Positions 9,639 through 20,340 of a stretch of 64,000 bases of DNA are shown one piece after another. Each line of letters starts with the position of its first letter. The stretch's first letter is position 1. The stretch is from the NCBI RefSeq assembly GCF_015140455.1, contig NZ_AP024094.1:1736001-1800000 (forward strand), in the 5' to 3' direction. Below the pieces are notes generated by a model, which ran no database searches, was not told the DNA's origin, and saw nothing but the letters and a program-made list of their open reading frames with translations. The position numbers were made by a program, and so were the translations under genes. Source of the DNA: Jeongeupia sp. HS-3. Its GTDB lineage: Bacteria > Pseudomonadota > Gammaproteobacteria > Burkholderiales > Chitinibacteraceae.

Positions 9639-10013
9639 CTACGGCCGATCAACCGCATAAGCGACCAGCGTTTCCAGCGATACCGCGTCCAGAATCGCCT
9701 CGTCGGTCGCGGCCAGCAAAATCGGCGGCGCGTGGCCGGCCAGCAGCGCCTCGATCCAGCGCCCGGCGCACAAACACCATTGATCGCCGGGCTTGAGGCC
9801 AGAAAACCCCCATTCGGGGCGCGGCGTGGTCAGGTCATTGCCATGCTCGCGCGAAAAGGCGAGAAAATCACCGGTGACACGGGTACACACCGTGTGCTGA
9901 CCGGGATCATCGGCATGCTCGGCGCAACAGCCGTCGCGCAAAAAGCCCGTCAGCGGGTCGAGGCTGCACGGCACCAGCGGTTCGCCTAGTACATTGAATC
10001 GGCCATCAGCCAT
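9639..10013 (-). CDS. DUF2237 family protein
   Basis: 124 residues with the DUF2237 pattern: NVLGEPLVPCS at the start, FLRDGCC around residues 24-30, FLAFSREHGNDLTTPRPEWGF in the middle and GLKPGDQWCLCAGRW near 75. The family is widespread in bacteria, cysteine-rich, and has no assigned biochemical role. The start codon overlaps the stop of the metallo-hydrolase gene by 8 bases, so it is the last cistron of the tatD-MBL-DUF2237 group. Confidence 0.9.
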   Translation of the reverse strand: MADGRFNVLGEPLVPCSLDPLTGFLRDGCCAEHADDPGQHTVCTRVTGDFLAFSREHGNDLTTPRPEWGFSGLKPGDQWCLCAGRWIEALLAGHAPPILLAATDEAILDAVSLETLVAYAVDRP

Positions 10014-10797
10014 GGAGGCTTCCTTCGCTGACGATGGTCATGCCATCGTAGCCGACCGATACGCCATGCGGTATGCGGGCCGACAGGGCGTGATACTCAA
10101 GCTCGTGCGTCATATGGATCAACACCGTGCGGCGTGCGCCGATTTGCGCCGCAACGGCCAGCGCCTGATCGACGCTCAGGTGGGTCGGGTGCGGCTTGTT
10201 GCGCAGGCAATCGAGTAGCAGCACGTCCAGACCTGCCAGCAGCGGCAGGCTCTGCACCGGAATTTCGGACAGATCGGTCAGGTAGGCAACATCGCCGATC
10301 CGGAAGCCCAGCGTCGGCCATTTGCCGTGCAAGAGCGGAATCGGCGTCACGGTCACACCGTTGAACTCGAACGGTTCACGCTCGACCTCGGTCAACTCAA
10401 GCACCGGCTTATCCCAGTATTCGTTTGGCGCAAACAGCGTGTACGGGAAGCGCTCGCGGATGTGCGTCAGCATCAGCCGGTTGCCGAACACCGGCAGCGC
10501 CGCCTTCTGCAGCCAGCACCACGCGCGCAGGTCGTCGATGCCGTTGAGGTGATCGGCGTGCGGATGCGTGTACAGCACCGCGTCGACGCGCAGCAGGTTT
10601 TCGCGCAGCGCTTGCTGACGCAGATCGGGGCCGGTATCGATCAGGAAGGTCTGCCCGCCGGCGCGGATTACCGCCGAGGCCCGGGTACGCCGGTTGCGCG
10701 GGTCGCTTGATGCGCAGGTCGGGCAATCGCAACCCAGCGCCGGCGAGCCACCGCTGGAACCCACCCCGAGCAGCGTGACCTCAACGCCGGCAGTCAT
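10006..10797 (-). CDS. MBL-fold metallo-hydrolase, PhnP/lipoate-like subgroup
   Basis: 263 residues with the metallo-beta-lactamase metal motif THPHADH (about residues 77-83), preceded by GVGSSGGSPALGCDCPTC, an N-terminal pattern shared by PhnP-type phosphodiesterases whose cysteines can bind an extra zinc. PhnP hydrolyses cyclic ribose phosphate in phosphonate breakdown, but no phn genes are near, so the substrate is open. The gene overlaps tatD by 4 bases (ATGA) and DUF2237 by 8 bases. Confidence 0.88.
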   Translation of the reverse strand: MTAGVEVTLLGVGSSGGSPALGCDCPTCASSDPRNRRTRASAVIRAGGQTFLIDTGPDLRQQALRENLLRVDAVLYTHPHADHLNGIDDLRAWCWLQKAALPVFGNRLMLTHIRERFPYTLFAPNEYWDKPVLELTEVEREPFEFNGVTVTPIPLLHGKWPTLGFRIGDVAYLTDLSEIPVQSLPLLAGLDVLLLDCLRNKPHPTHLSVDQALAVAAQIGARRTVLIHMTHELEYHALSARIPHGVSVGYDGMTIVSEGSLHG

Positions 10798-11564
10798 GCC
10801 GCAGCCTTGGCAAACAGCTTGAAGAAGTTGACCGTCGTCGCCTCGGCGACCTCGGCGACCGGAATGCCGCGCAGATCGGCGATATGCTCACCAACATGGC
10901 GCACCCACGCCGGCTGATTGGTCTTGCCGCGATAAGGCATAGGCGCCAGATACGGCGAATCGGTTTCGATCAGCATCCGTTCCAGCGGCACCAGCTTGGC
11001 GACTTCCTTGAGCTCCTCGGCCTTCTTGAAAGTGACGATGCCCGAGAAGGAGATATAAAACCCCAGCTCCATCGCCGCCTGTGCCACCTGCCAGCTTTCG
11101 GTAAAACAATGCATCACCCCGCCAACGGTGTCGGCGCCCTCTTCCTTGAGGATGCGGATGGTGTCTTCCGATGCCGAGCGCGTATGGATGATCAGCGGCA
11201 GCCCGGTCGCCTTGGCGGCGCGGATATGCACGCGAAAGCGTTCGCGCTGCCATTCCAGATCCCCTTCGAGCCGGTAGTAATCGAGGCCGGTTTCGCCGAT
11301 GGCGATCACCTTCGGATGCCTGGCCAGCTCGACCAGCCCCTCGACGGTCGGCTCTTCAACGTCTTCGTAGTCCGGATGCACGCCGACCGAAGCAAACAAA
11401 TTCGGCGCCGATTCGGCCATGGCGATCACGCTCGGCCATTCGGGCAGATTCACCGACACGCACAGCGCGTGACTGACGCGGTTTTCCGCCATCGCCGCCA
11501 GCAGCTCTTCGCGGCGTGCGGCCAGTTCGGGAAAATTGATATGGCAGTGCGAATCGACAAACAT
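10794..11564 (-). CDS. tatD: TatD-family metal-dependent hydrolase
   Basis: 256 residues with TatD metal ligands in order: DSHCHI (about 4-9), the EKT-like GETGLDYYR (about 91-99), IHTRSA (about 125-130), HCF (about 151-153) and DSPYLAPMP (about 202-210). Family members are 3'-5' DNA exonucleases or D-aminoacyl-tRNA deacylases. Sequence and neighbourhood (downstream of tmk-holB-pilZ) fit the YcfH branch, which sits after holB in many proteobacteria. It overlaps the following MBL gene by 4 bases. Confidence 0.93.
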   Translation of the reverse strand: MFVDSHCHINFPELAARREELLAAMAENRVSHALCVSVNLPEWPSVIAMAESAPNLFASVGVHPDYEDVEEPTVEGLVELARHPKVIAIGETGLDYYRLEGDLEWQRERFRVHIRAAKATGLPLIIHTRSASEDTIRILKEEGADTVGGVMHCFTESWQVAQAAMELGFYISFSGIVTFKKAEELKEVAKLVPLERMLIETDSPYLAPMPYRGKTNQPAWVRHVGEHIADLRGIPVAEVAEATTVNFFKLFAKAAA

Positions 11565-11620
11565 GGCTGTTGAACCTGAAATCTTGTTGAAACAGTCGCC
11601 GCAAAGGGCAGCAATAGCAA

Positions 11621-11640
11621 AGGGCTGCGTGTGCAGCCCT
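11621..11640 (-). terminator. Possible terminator after pilZ
   Basis: An 8-bp stem AGGGCTGC / GCAGCCCT with a 4-base loop, followed on the minus strand by a weak T-rich tail. It lies between pilZ and tatD and may be only a partial stop. Confidence 0.5.
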
Positions 11641-11672
11641 GAGTGTAAATCAGTTGCGATAGCGAATCGCGT

Positions 11673-12037
11673 CTACATCGTGTGCGTGGTCCGCGCGCTT
11701 TGCAGATAGCCGCCGAGCAGACCTTCGATCTTGGCCTTGGCCTGCGCCCCGGCCTCGTTGCCGGAAAAACGCACGCCAATGCCCTGCTGGTGGTTATTGT
11801 GCGCCCCCGCCGGCGTCAGCCAGATCACATGGCCCGATACCGCAATCTTGGCCGGATCGTCGAGCAAGGACAGCAGCATGAACACTTCATCGCTCAGCCG
11901 ATAAGGCTTGCTGGTCGGGATAAAAATGCCACCGCCTTTCACAAAGGGCATGTACGACGCGTACAGCGCGGCCTTTTCCTTGATGTTCAGCGACAGCACG
12001 CCGGGGCGCGAGGTTTGCTGCTGGCGGAAATCTTCGG

Positions 12038-12041
<4 letters not shown>
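11673..12041 (-). CDS. PilZ domain protein
   Basis: 122 residues, a single-domain PilZ protein of the type found next to holB in beta- and gamma-proteobacteria. That type (P. aeruginosa PilZ itself) is needed for type IV pilus assembly and often lacks the RxxxR c-di-GMP motif; I also see no clear RxxxR here, only a near match early in the chain. The KGGGIFIPT and VIWLTPAG segments match the family core. The start overlaps the holB stop by 4 bases. The link to pili is inferred from the family. Confidence 0.88.
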
Positions 12042-13716
<1,675 letters not shown>

Positions 13717-13770
13717 TCATACCCCCGGAGCCCACTCATAGCTACACGCCGTTAGGCTCAGAATCCCGCC

Positions 13771-13884
13771 GGACTGCTGAGAAAATTCAGCGCAGCGGTG
13801 CTGGCAAGGCGTGCGAAGCGCAGACAGTACAAGCGAGTACGGCAAGCGAGCACAACGCAGCCAGCAGGGTTTTATCAGCAGTCC
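13771..13884. repeat. Palindromic intergenic element overlapping the gamma-carbonic anhydrase stop
   Basis: Outer arms GGACTGCTGAGAAAA (13771-13785) and TTTTATCAGCAGTCC (13870-13884) are inverted with one mismatch in 15. Between them a second imperfect palindrome is bounded by GCTGGC (13800-13805) and GCCAGC (13859-13864) and contains the direct repeat AGTAC-AAGCG-AGTAC. The right arm contains the TGA stop of the gene at 13875. I recall similar GTAC-rich palindromes between genes in other beta- and gamma-proteobacteria, but no second copy is visible in this window. Confidence 0.6.
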
Positions 13885-14417
13885 GCTGGCTGGTCGCGGT
13901 ACTTCTTCATCAGCCTCACATAGTGCGCGGCCGAGTAATTGAAGTGCGCCAGTTCATCGTCGGTCAGCGCCCGAACCTGCTTCACCGGCCGGCCCAGGTA
14001 CAGATAGCCCGATTCGAGCACCTTGCCCTGCGGCACCAGCGAACCGGCGCCGATCATCACCCTGTCCTGCACCACCACGCGGTCGAGGACGATCGTGCCC
14101 ATCCCCACCAGCACCTCGTTGCCGATGGTGCAGCCGTGCAGAATCACCGCATGGCCGATGGTGACGCGATCGCCGATGATCAGCGGCGCACCGTCCGGAT
14201 CGTCCGGGCGCTTATGCGTCACGTGCAGCACGCTGCAATCCTGCACGTTCGAATCCTTGCCGATGTGGATATGGTTGACGTCACCACGCAGCACCGCGCC
14301 GGGCCAGATCGACGCGTCGGCGCCAAGCTGGACATCGCCGATCACCTGAGCGCCGGCATGCACCCATGCACCATCGCCAAGCTGCGGCGCGATACCGTCG
14401 AATTGTTCGATTGCCAT
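13875..14417 (-). CDS. Gamma carbonic anhydrase family protein
   Basis: 180-residue left-handed beta-helix protein (hexapeptide repeats) of the YrdA/CaiE-like gamma carbonic anhydrase family. Repeats such as GADASIWPGAVLRGD run from about 30 to 130, with family histidines in VTIGHAVILHGC (about 86-97) and the arginine/aspartate of LRGDVNHI. Some relatives have carbonic anhydrase activity and others lack it, so activity is not certain. The final residues and stop codon lie inside the palindromic element downstream. Confidence 0.9.
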   Translation of the reverse strand: MAIEQFDGIAPQLGDGAWVHAGAQVIGDVQLGADASIWPGAVLRGDVNHIHIGKDSNVQDCSVLHVTHKRPDDPDGAPLIIGDRVTIGHAVILHGCTIGNEVLVGMGTIVLDRVVVQDRVMIGAGSLVPQGKVLESGYLYLGRPVKQVRALTDDELAHFNYSAAHYVRLMKKYRDQPADC

Positions 14418-14501
14418 TGCCTAATCCTTCTGTCGTGTCTTGAAAATGGCGCGCGCAAGGCGCATCTACGCTGATACAACGATTCTACCCGAGACCCAAC
14501 G

Positions 14502-16544
14502 ATGACCCAGACCAACCCGCTGCTCGACCTTGCCGGCCTGCCGCAGTACGACGCAATCCGCCCGGAACACGTGAATCCGGCACTCGATGTGCTGCTGGAA
14601 GCGGCGCGTCAGGCCGTCGCCGCAGCCGAGGCCGTCGAAACCCCGACATGGGACAACTTCGTTGCGCCAAGCGAGGACACGATGGAGCGCTTGGGCGGTG
14701 CCTGGGGCGCGGTCGCGCACCTGGAATCGGTGATGAATACCCCGGAATTGCGCGAGGTCTACAACGCCAATATCCCGCGAATTTCCAATTTCTATACCGA
14801 ACTCGGCCAGAACGAGCAGCTGTACGCGCGCTGGAAACTGCTCGCCGCCAGCCCCGAGTTCGCCAGCTACGATGAAACCCGCCGCACCATCGTCGAACAT
14901 GCGATTCGCGACTTCAAGCTGTCCGGCGCCGAACTGGCCGAGGCACAAAAAGCGCGCTTCATGGAGATCGAAGAACGGTCGTCCGAGCTGACGACCAAGT
15001 TCTCGCAGAACGTGCTCGATGCAACCGACGCGTTCGCGCTGTATATCGAGGACGAGGCCGAACTCGCCGGCCTGCCCGACGACTGGAAAGCCGCCGCGCG
15101 CGCCGGTGCCGAAGCCGATGGCAAGGCCGGCTGGAAAGCAACACTGAAAATCCCCAGCTATCTGCCGGTGATGCAGTTCGCCGAAAACCGCCCGTTGCGT
15201 GAAACGCTGTACCACGCCTATGTGACCCGCGCGTCCGAGTTCGGCCCGGTCGAGCGCGACAACACGCCGCTGATCAAGGAAATCCACGCGCTGCGCCAGG
15301 AAGGCGCGCAGATGCTCGGCTTTGCCAGCTTCAGCGAAGAATCGCTCGCCACCAAGATGGCCGAAACCCCGGAGCAGGTGCTCGGCTTCCTGCGCGATCT
15401 GGCCGCCCGCGCCAAACCGCATATGCAGTCCGACCGCGCCGAAATGGAAGCCTGGGCCAAGGCCAAGCTCGACTACGACACGCTCGAAGCGTGGGACGTC
15501 GGTTTTGTGTCCGAACGCATCCGCGAAGAAACCTATTCGTTCAGCGAGCAGGAGGTAAAGCAATACTTCACCGAACCCACCGTGCTCGACGGCCTGTTCC
15601 GGCTGGTCGAGCAACTCTACGGCCTGCAATTCGTTGCCGGCCAGGCGCCGGTGTGGCACCCGGACGTGCGTTTCTTCGATCTGAAGAACAAGGACGGTTC
15701 GCTCGTTGGCGGGCTGTATCTCGACCTGTACGCGCGCGACGGCAAGCAAGGCGGCGCGTGGATGAACGATGTGCGCGGTCGTCGCAAGCTGGCCGATGGC
15801 AGCGTGCAAACACCGGTGGCGCTGATCGTCTGCAATTTCGCCCAGGGCGTAGAAGGCAAGCCGGCGCTGCTGCCGCACGACGACGTGATCACGCTGTTCC
15901 ATGAAACCGGCCACGCGCTGCATCACCTGCTGACCGAAGTCGACGAACTGTCGGTATCGGGCATTTCCGGTGTCGAGTGGGACGCGGTCGAGCTGCCGAG
16001 CCAGTTCATGGAAAACTTTGCCTGGGAATGGCAAGTACTGCCGCAGCTGACCCACCACGTCGAGACCGGTGCATCGCTGCCCAAACCGTTGTACGACAAG
16101 ATGCTCGCCGCCAAGAACTTTCAGTCGGGCTCGGGCATGCAGCGCCAGCTGTACTTCTCGATTTTCGACATGGCGCTGCACGGCAACACCGGCGCGGTCG
16201 ATCCGCAAACCGAGGCGCTGCAAATCCAGCAGGAACTCGGCATGCCGACGCCGCCGGACTACAACCGCTTCCCGCAGAGTTTCAGCCATATCTTCGCCGG
16301 TGGTTACGCGGCCGGTTATTACAGCTACAAATGGGCCGAAGTACTCAGCGCCGATGCCTACGCCGCGTTTGAAGACGCGGCCAAACAGAGCGGTAACGTC
16401 GTCGACGCCGAAGTCGGAGCCCGTTTCCGCCGCGAAGTGCTGGCACGTGGCGGCAGCCGACCGGCGCTGGACAGCTTCACCGCGTTCCGCGGCCGCAAGC
16501 CGGAGATTGATGCCTTGCTGAGGCATAACGGCCTCGATGCTTGA
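14502..16544 (+). CDS. prlC: Oligopeptidase A (M3 family)
   Basis: 680 residues, the normal length for PrlC/OpdA, a cytosolic zinc peptidase that degrades signal peptides and short peptides. The catalytic HExxH is H467-E-T-G-H471, followed by the M3 glutamate region about 25 residues later (VEWDAVELPSQFMENF). The C-terminal FAGGYAAGYYSYKWAE is conserved in the family. It is a single gene between the divergent gamma-carbonic anhydrase and a strong terminator. Confidence 0.97.
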   Translation: MTQTNPLLDLAGLPQYDAIRPEHVNPALDVLLEAARQAVAAAEAVETPTWDNFVAPSEDTMERLGGAWGAVAHLESVMNTPELREVYNANIPRISNFYTELGQNEQLYARWKLLAASPEFASYDETRRTIVEHAIRDFKLSGAELAEAQKARFMEIEERSSELTTKFSQNVLDATDAFALYIEDEAELAGLPDDWKAAARAGAEADGKAGWKATLKIPSYLPVMQFAENRPLRETLYHAYVTRASEFGPVERDNTPLIKEIHALRQEGAQMLGFASFSEESLATKMAETPEQVLGFLRDLAARAKPHMQSDRAEMEAWAKAKLDYDTLEAWDVGFVSERIREETYSFSEQEVKQYFTEPTVLDGLFRLVEQLYGLQFVAGQAPVWHPDVRFFDLKNKDGSLVGGLYLDLYARDGKQGGAWMNDVRGRRKLADGSVQTPVALIVCNFAQGVEGKPALLPHDDVITLFHETGHALHHLLTEVDELSVSGISGVEWDAVELPSQFMENFAWEWQVLPQLTHHVETGASLPKPLYDKMLAAKNFQSGSGMQRQLYFSIFDMALHGNTGAVDPQTEALQIQQELGMPTPPDYNRFPQSFSHIFAGGYAAGYYSYKWAEVLSADAYAAFEDAAKQSGNVVDAEVGARFRREVLARGGSRPALDSFTAFRGRKPEIDALLRHNGLDA

Positions 16545-16560
16545 ACTGCATCGCTCGTCG

Positions 16561-16600
16561 AACAAGAAAAAACCCGGCCTTCGCCGGGTTTTTTCTTGTT
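16561..16600 (+). terminator. Strong terminator of prlC
   Basis: An 18-bp perfect stem with a CTTC loop and A/T-rich outer arms (core ACCCGGC / GCCGGGT), symmetrical enough to work in both directions. Confidence 0.92.
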
Positions 16601-16811
16601 CGAAACAATCAACCAATCAAGAACACTTTTACATATGTAAGAAAAATCTGAAAATCTACGTCAAACCCATCATAAAAATGACCAGATTGACTAAAAAGCA
16701 CCAGTATCAGCACACATTTGCGCATTTATTTACAAAAAAATTACACGCACTTATCATTGTTGGCTTATATGCAGCATCGCCTTCAACCATAAAAGCCTCG
16801 TGAATCCAGCC

Positions 16812-18518
16812 ATGAACCGCCCCGCCCACAAACTGAAACTTGCTTCAATTCTTGCATCAATCCTGCTTGCTGCCTGCGGTGGTGGTGGCGGAGGTGGAGA
16901 TTCCTCCCCGGCACCAGCACCAACGCCGACTCCTACTCCCGCACCGACACCGACCCCTGTTCCACCGGTCGTGAACGACAATGCATTTGAAGCAGACTGC
17001 ATCGGTGCCAATTGCGGCACCAACAGCGTCATCTACTCGGGAACCGGTGTCGGCGCATGGCGTTACACCAACAGCACGTCGAACCCAGCCAACGTTGCGG
17101 TAGCCCTGGGCGGTGTCACGGGCAAAACCGTAACGCTGATCTATACCAACCAGACGCCGAATCCGGTCGCCATGCCGACCATCACGCTGTCTGCTTCGCA
17201 ACAGCTTGCCTCGCTCAAGTCGGTCTCGACCGAGACGGACGAACGCATCAACCATATTCCCAAGCGGGTTCGCGAATTCAACAGCAACCGCCCCACGCTG
17301 CAACGTGCCGCCGGCGCGCTACGCGCGATCAAGGCGCCCAGTGCCGCTGTGGTCGGCGATGCCCGTTCCTGGGCCGTCGACAACGGTGTCAGCGACACCT
17401 TGGAAACCCGCAACGCTCTGCTGCAGAAAAAAGTCACCGCTGCCGACGGCCGCGTCGTCAACTTCTGGGTCGAGAGCGGTGAGTTCGGTATCGGCAAGCT
17501 GACCGCGGCGCAACTTGACGCGCTCGCCAGCCGTTTCGTTGACGGCAGTAACTCGGTGTACTCGATGGTCACCGGCCTTGCAGGTCAACCCTGGGGTGCA
17601 CATCCGTACACCGATCTGATTCCGGCCAACCAGGAAATCGACATCGTTTTCGTCAACTTCGACCGCAACAACAAGCCTTACGGCTTGATGGGCTATTTCT
17701 GGTCGCTCAACAATTTCCTCAAGGACAACAACCACGCCGAGCTCAAGAACAGCAACCAGTCGCTGTCCTTCTACATGGATACCGAGACCGTGTACCTCGG
17801 TGGTGAAACCGGCATCAAGAACGAGATCAGCACGCTGGCGCACGAATTCGTGCACATGATCAACTTCTATCAGCGTGGCGTCGTGCTCAACACCGTCAAT
17901 ACCGACAATACCTTTGATACCAGTTGGGAAGAAATGAGCGCCATGATGATGGAAGACATCATCGGCACGCGCCTCGACGCCGTTTATCATCCGATCCGCG
18001 ACGGGCGCTTCCCGGAATGGCTTGCTCAAGGTGCATACAACTGCAACCCGCTGAACTGGATCAACGATACAAAATCGCAATGCTTCAGCTACAACGTGAC
18101 CGGCAGCTTCGGCGCCTACCTGCTGCGCCAGTACGGGGTCGGCTTCTACAAGCACTTCCTGCGCAATACCAGCTTCAATGCGGGCAGTCAGCCGGTCGCA
18201 TTGCTCGACAGCTCCATCAAGCAGTTTGGCGGTCGCGGCTACGCCGAAGCACTGCGCCGCTGGGGCGCGAGCATTGCGCTACTGCCATCCGCCACGTCGC
18301 CCGCAGGCTTCGGCTATCCGCAACGCGTCGACAGCGGCTTCACGCTACCGGGACTCAACGGATCGAACTACGCCAGCGTCCGCAAGCTGCCGACCAGCGT
18401 CCCTGGCCTGCTCGAGGGCTATGCCCACTTCCCGATCGTGCGCAAACCGGCCGGCGCCAGCTATGTCGAAATGCTCACCGTGCCGGCCGGTACAACCCTG
18501 TCGGTGATCGTGAACTGA
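16812..18518 (+). CDS. M30-like zinc metallopeptidase, secreted lipoprotein
   Basis: A 568-residue protein from the ATG at 16812 (a GTG at 16800 is the only longer option; neither has a strong ribosome binding site). The signal peptide ends in the lipobox LLAAC and is followed by a run of seven glycines and a Pro/Thr/Ala linker. Residue H344-E-F-V-H348 (LAHEFVHMINFYQ) is a zinc-binding HExxH, with a conserved EEMSAMMMED about 35 residues later. This arrangement fits the hyicolysin-like peptidase M30 family, sometimes annotated as hemagglutinin. It is likely surface- or periplasm-anchored. A palindromic hairpin and a second lipoprotein gene follow. Confidence 0.82.
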   Translation: MNRPAHKLKLASILASILLAACGGGGGGGDSSPAPAPTPTPTPAPTPTPVPPVVNDNAFEADCIGANCGTNSVIYSGTGVGAWRYTNSTSNPANVAVALGGVTGKTVTLIYTNQTPNPVAMPTITLSASQQLASLKSVSTETDERINHIPKRVREFNSNRPTLQRAAGALRAIKAPSAAVVGDARSWAVDNGVSDTLETRNALLQKKVTAADGRVVNFWVESGEFGIGKLTAAQLDALASRFVDGSNSVYSMVTGLAGQPWGAHPYTDLIPANQEIDIVFVNFDRNNKPYGLMGYFWSLNNFLKDNNHAELKNSNQSLSFYMDTETVYLGGETGIKNEISTLAHEFVHMINFYQRGVVLNTVNTDNTFDTSWEEMSAMMMEDIIGTRLDAVYHPIRDGRFPEWLAQGAYNCNPLNWINDTKSQCFSYNVTGSFGAYLLRQYGVGFYKHFLRNTSFNAGSQPVALLDSSIKQFGGRGYAEALRRWGASIALLPSATSPAGFGYPQRVDSGFTLPGLNGSNYASVRKLPTSVPGLLEGYAHFPIVRKPAGASYVEMLTVPAGTTLSVIVN

Positions 18519-18535
18519 GCCGATAACAGACTGTC

Positions 18536-18567
18536 ACAACGGCCATGGCACTCGCCATGGCCGTTGT
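18536..18567 (+). terminator. Perfect 14-bp hairpin between two lipoprotein genes
   Basis: ACAACGGCCATGGC / GCCATGGCCGTTGT with an ACTC loop, 18 bases past the peptidase stop. There is no T run, so it may attenuate or stabilise the mRNA rather than terminate fully. Confidence 0.5.
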
Positions 18568-18583
18568 ACGTTGGAGAAAACCG

Positions 18584-18907
18584 ATGCTTTTATCCCGATG
18601 GATTGTCCTGCCGATCCTGACCGTACTGCCGCTACTGGCATCCTGCGCCAGCCTTAATTACACCTTGGGCCAGCCCATTACCGCCGAGGGCACGCTCGTG
18701 CTCAAGGGCAACGAGCCTTTCGCGGTTCCGGTACTGGTGGGACAGTCCGAGCAATGGGAACTGACCGGGCTGAAGAAGCAGCAATATGTCCCGCTGCAGA
18801 ACAAGGCCTTGCGCGTACGCGGTACGGTGGCCCGCTTACGCGGAGACGGACCGCTGCGCCCGCAGCTGCAGGTCACCGACATGACCGAACTGCCCTCAGG
18901 CAAATAA
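18584..18907 (+). CDS. Small putative lipoprotein
   Basis: 107 residues from the ATG at 18584, which follows GGAG at 18573-18576; the upstream extension to 18545 runs through the hairpin and is rejected. The signal peptide has a lipobox LLASC. The remaining ~85 residues look beta-rich (GTLVLKGNEPFAVPVLV, LRVRGTVARLRGDGPLRPQLQVTDM), with a style resembling OB-fold-like lipoproteins, but I recognise no family. It is 65 bases after the M30 peptidase and may be cotranscribed with it. Confidence 0.75.
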   Translation: MLLSRWIVLPILTVLPLLASCASLNYTLGQPITAEGTLVLKGNEPFAVPVLVGQSEQWELTGLKKQQYVPLQNKALRVRGTVARLRGDGPLRPQLQVTDMTELPSGK

Positions 18908-18918
18908 CCCGCCGAGCA

Positions 18919-19632
18919 TTACAAGCGCTGCCACCCGCCGCCGTCCAAGCCCTCTATCGGCCGGTAGCGGGTCTTGTACGCCATCTTGCCGCAGCGTTCG
19001 ATCCAGTAGCCCAGGTACAGGTAAGGTAAGCCGAATTGGCGTGCCAGACTGATTTGCCATAGCACGTTGTAAACGCCGTAGCTGGCGCCAACCACATCGG
19101 GGTCGTAGAAGGTGTACACCGATGACATGCCGTCTTCGAGCTGGTCGATCAGGCTGACCATGCGCAACTGGCCTGCTTCGCGGAACTCAACCAGAAAGCT
19201 GGCAACATTGCTTTTGAGGATGAAGTTTTCGTACTGCTCGCGGCCATCCTGATCCATCCCGCCTCCAGCATGGCGTTGGGCCTGATAGCGCTGGTAGAGC
19301 AGAAAATGCGCGTCGGAATACTCCAGCCCCAACAGCCGCGCACGCATATTGCCGTGACGCTGCTGTGCCCGGCGCTGGCTGCGGTCCGCTTCGAATTCAT
19401 TCACCGGAATCCGCACCGGCACACAGGCTTTGCAACGGTCGCAATGCGGCCGGTAAACAAACTGGCCGCTGCGCCGAAAACCGATCTGCACCAGTTGGCT
19501 ATAGCTCTGCGCGTCGATCAGCTCGGAGGGCACGGCCACCTGCGAGCGGGCCAGTTGCTCGGGCAGATAGCTGCACGGGTACGGCGCGGTGGCGTAGAAC
19601 TGCAATTGCAAGGACTGGATACGCGGGTTCAT
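18919..19632 (-). CDS. bpt: Aspartate/glutamate leucyltransferase (Bpt, ATE family)
   Basis: 237 residues. Transfers leucine from Leu-tRNA to N-terminal Asp or Glu, making proteins ClpS/ClpAP substrates. It has the ATE N-terminal pattern [13 protein letters not shown] and the CDRC-x-A-C cysteines (about 68-73), and the C-terminal YDPD...[11 protein letters not shown] and YLGYWIE. The start is set at 19632 because ATGA overlaps the aat stop by 4 bases; the 10-residue upstream extension lies inside aat. Third gene of fur-aat-bpt. Confidence 0.94.
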   Translation of the reverse strand: MNPRIQSLQLQFYATAPYPCSYLPEQLARSQVAVPSELIDAQSYSQLVQIGFRRSGQFVYRPHCDRCKACVPVRIPVNEFEADRSQRRAQQRHGNMRARLLGLEYSDAHFLLYQRYQAQRHAGGGMDQDGREQYENFILKSNVASFLVEFREAGQLRMVSLIDQLEDGMSSVYTFYDPDVVGASYGVYNVLWQISLARQFGLPYLYLGYWIERCGKMAYKTRYRPIEGLDGGGWQRL

Positions 19633-20330
19633 CTTGGTTCCCCCTGCGCCCGGTAGTACCACGGTCCGGGTAGCTCTGGTTGGGCTGTCAGCGATTTCAG
19701 CCTAACAATAAATTCATCGCGTGGAATTTCCCGGCCGCCGAAACGCGCCAGATGATCGGTACGCATCTGGCAATCGATCAGCCCGAAGCCCTGTTGCTGC
19801 AGCCAGCGTACCAGATGAACAAAAGCCATTTTCGACGCATCCGGCGCGCGGGCGAACATCGATTCACCGTAGAACATCCGGCCGATCGCCACACCGTAAA
19901 GTCCGCCGGCCAGCTCGCCATCGATCCAGCATTCGGCACTGTGCGCATAACCCTGATCGTGCAACTGACCGTAGCCGGCGCGCATTTCGTCGCTGATCCA
20001 CGTGCCGTGCCCGCCGCCACGCGGTGCGGCGCAACCGGCCATCACCGCGGCAAAGGCGGTATCGAAACGGACCTCATAGTCACGATGGCGGATGACCTTG
20101 GCGAGCGAACGTCCGACGTACAGCTCCGCCGGCACCAGCACCATGCGCGGGCTGGGACTCCACCACAGGATGGGTTCGTCCGGCATATACCAAGGGAAAA
20201 TGCCGGCGCGGTAGGCGGCAAGAAGCCGTTGCGGCGCAAGATCGCCGCCGGCCGCCAACAAACCGTTGGGTTCGGCCAGCGCATGCGCCAACGGCGGGAA
20301 GCGCAAACTGTGATCGAGCCAGGCGATCAT
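19629..20330 (-). CDS. aat: Leucyl/phenylalanyl-tRNA-protein transferase
   Basis: Adds Leu or Phe to N-terminal Arg/Lys, creating primary bacterial N-degrons. 233 residues from the ATG at 20330, 10 bases after the fur stop; the reading frame continues upstream into fur but that part is out of character. The family motifs [46 protein letters not shown] and [18 protein letters not shown] are all present, as is the C-terminal IDCQ. Paired with bpt in the same operon. Confidence 0.96.
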   Translation of the reverse strand: MIAWLDHSLRFPPLAHALAEPNGLLAAGGDLAPQRLLAAYRAGIFPWYMPDEPILWWSPSPRMVLVPAELYVGRSLAKVIRHRDYEVRFDTAFAAVMAGCAAPRGGGHGTWISDEMRAGYGQLHDQGYAHSAECWIDGELAGGLYGVAIGRMFYGESMFARAPDASKMAFVHLVRWLQQQGFGLIDCQMRTDHLARFGGREIPRDEFIVRLKSLTAQPELPGPWYYRAQGEPR

Positions 20331-20340
20331 CGCGCTAGAT

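Noticed and set aside
14466-16616. 716-codon minus-strand frame opposite prlC
   Set aside because: Shadow of prlC, whose HExxH and family motifs are clear; the antisense translation is low complexity with no recognisable domain.
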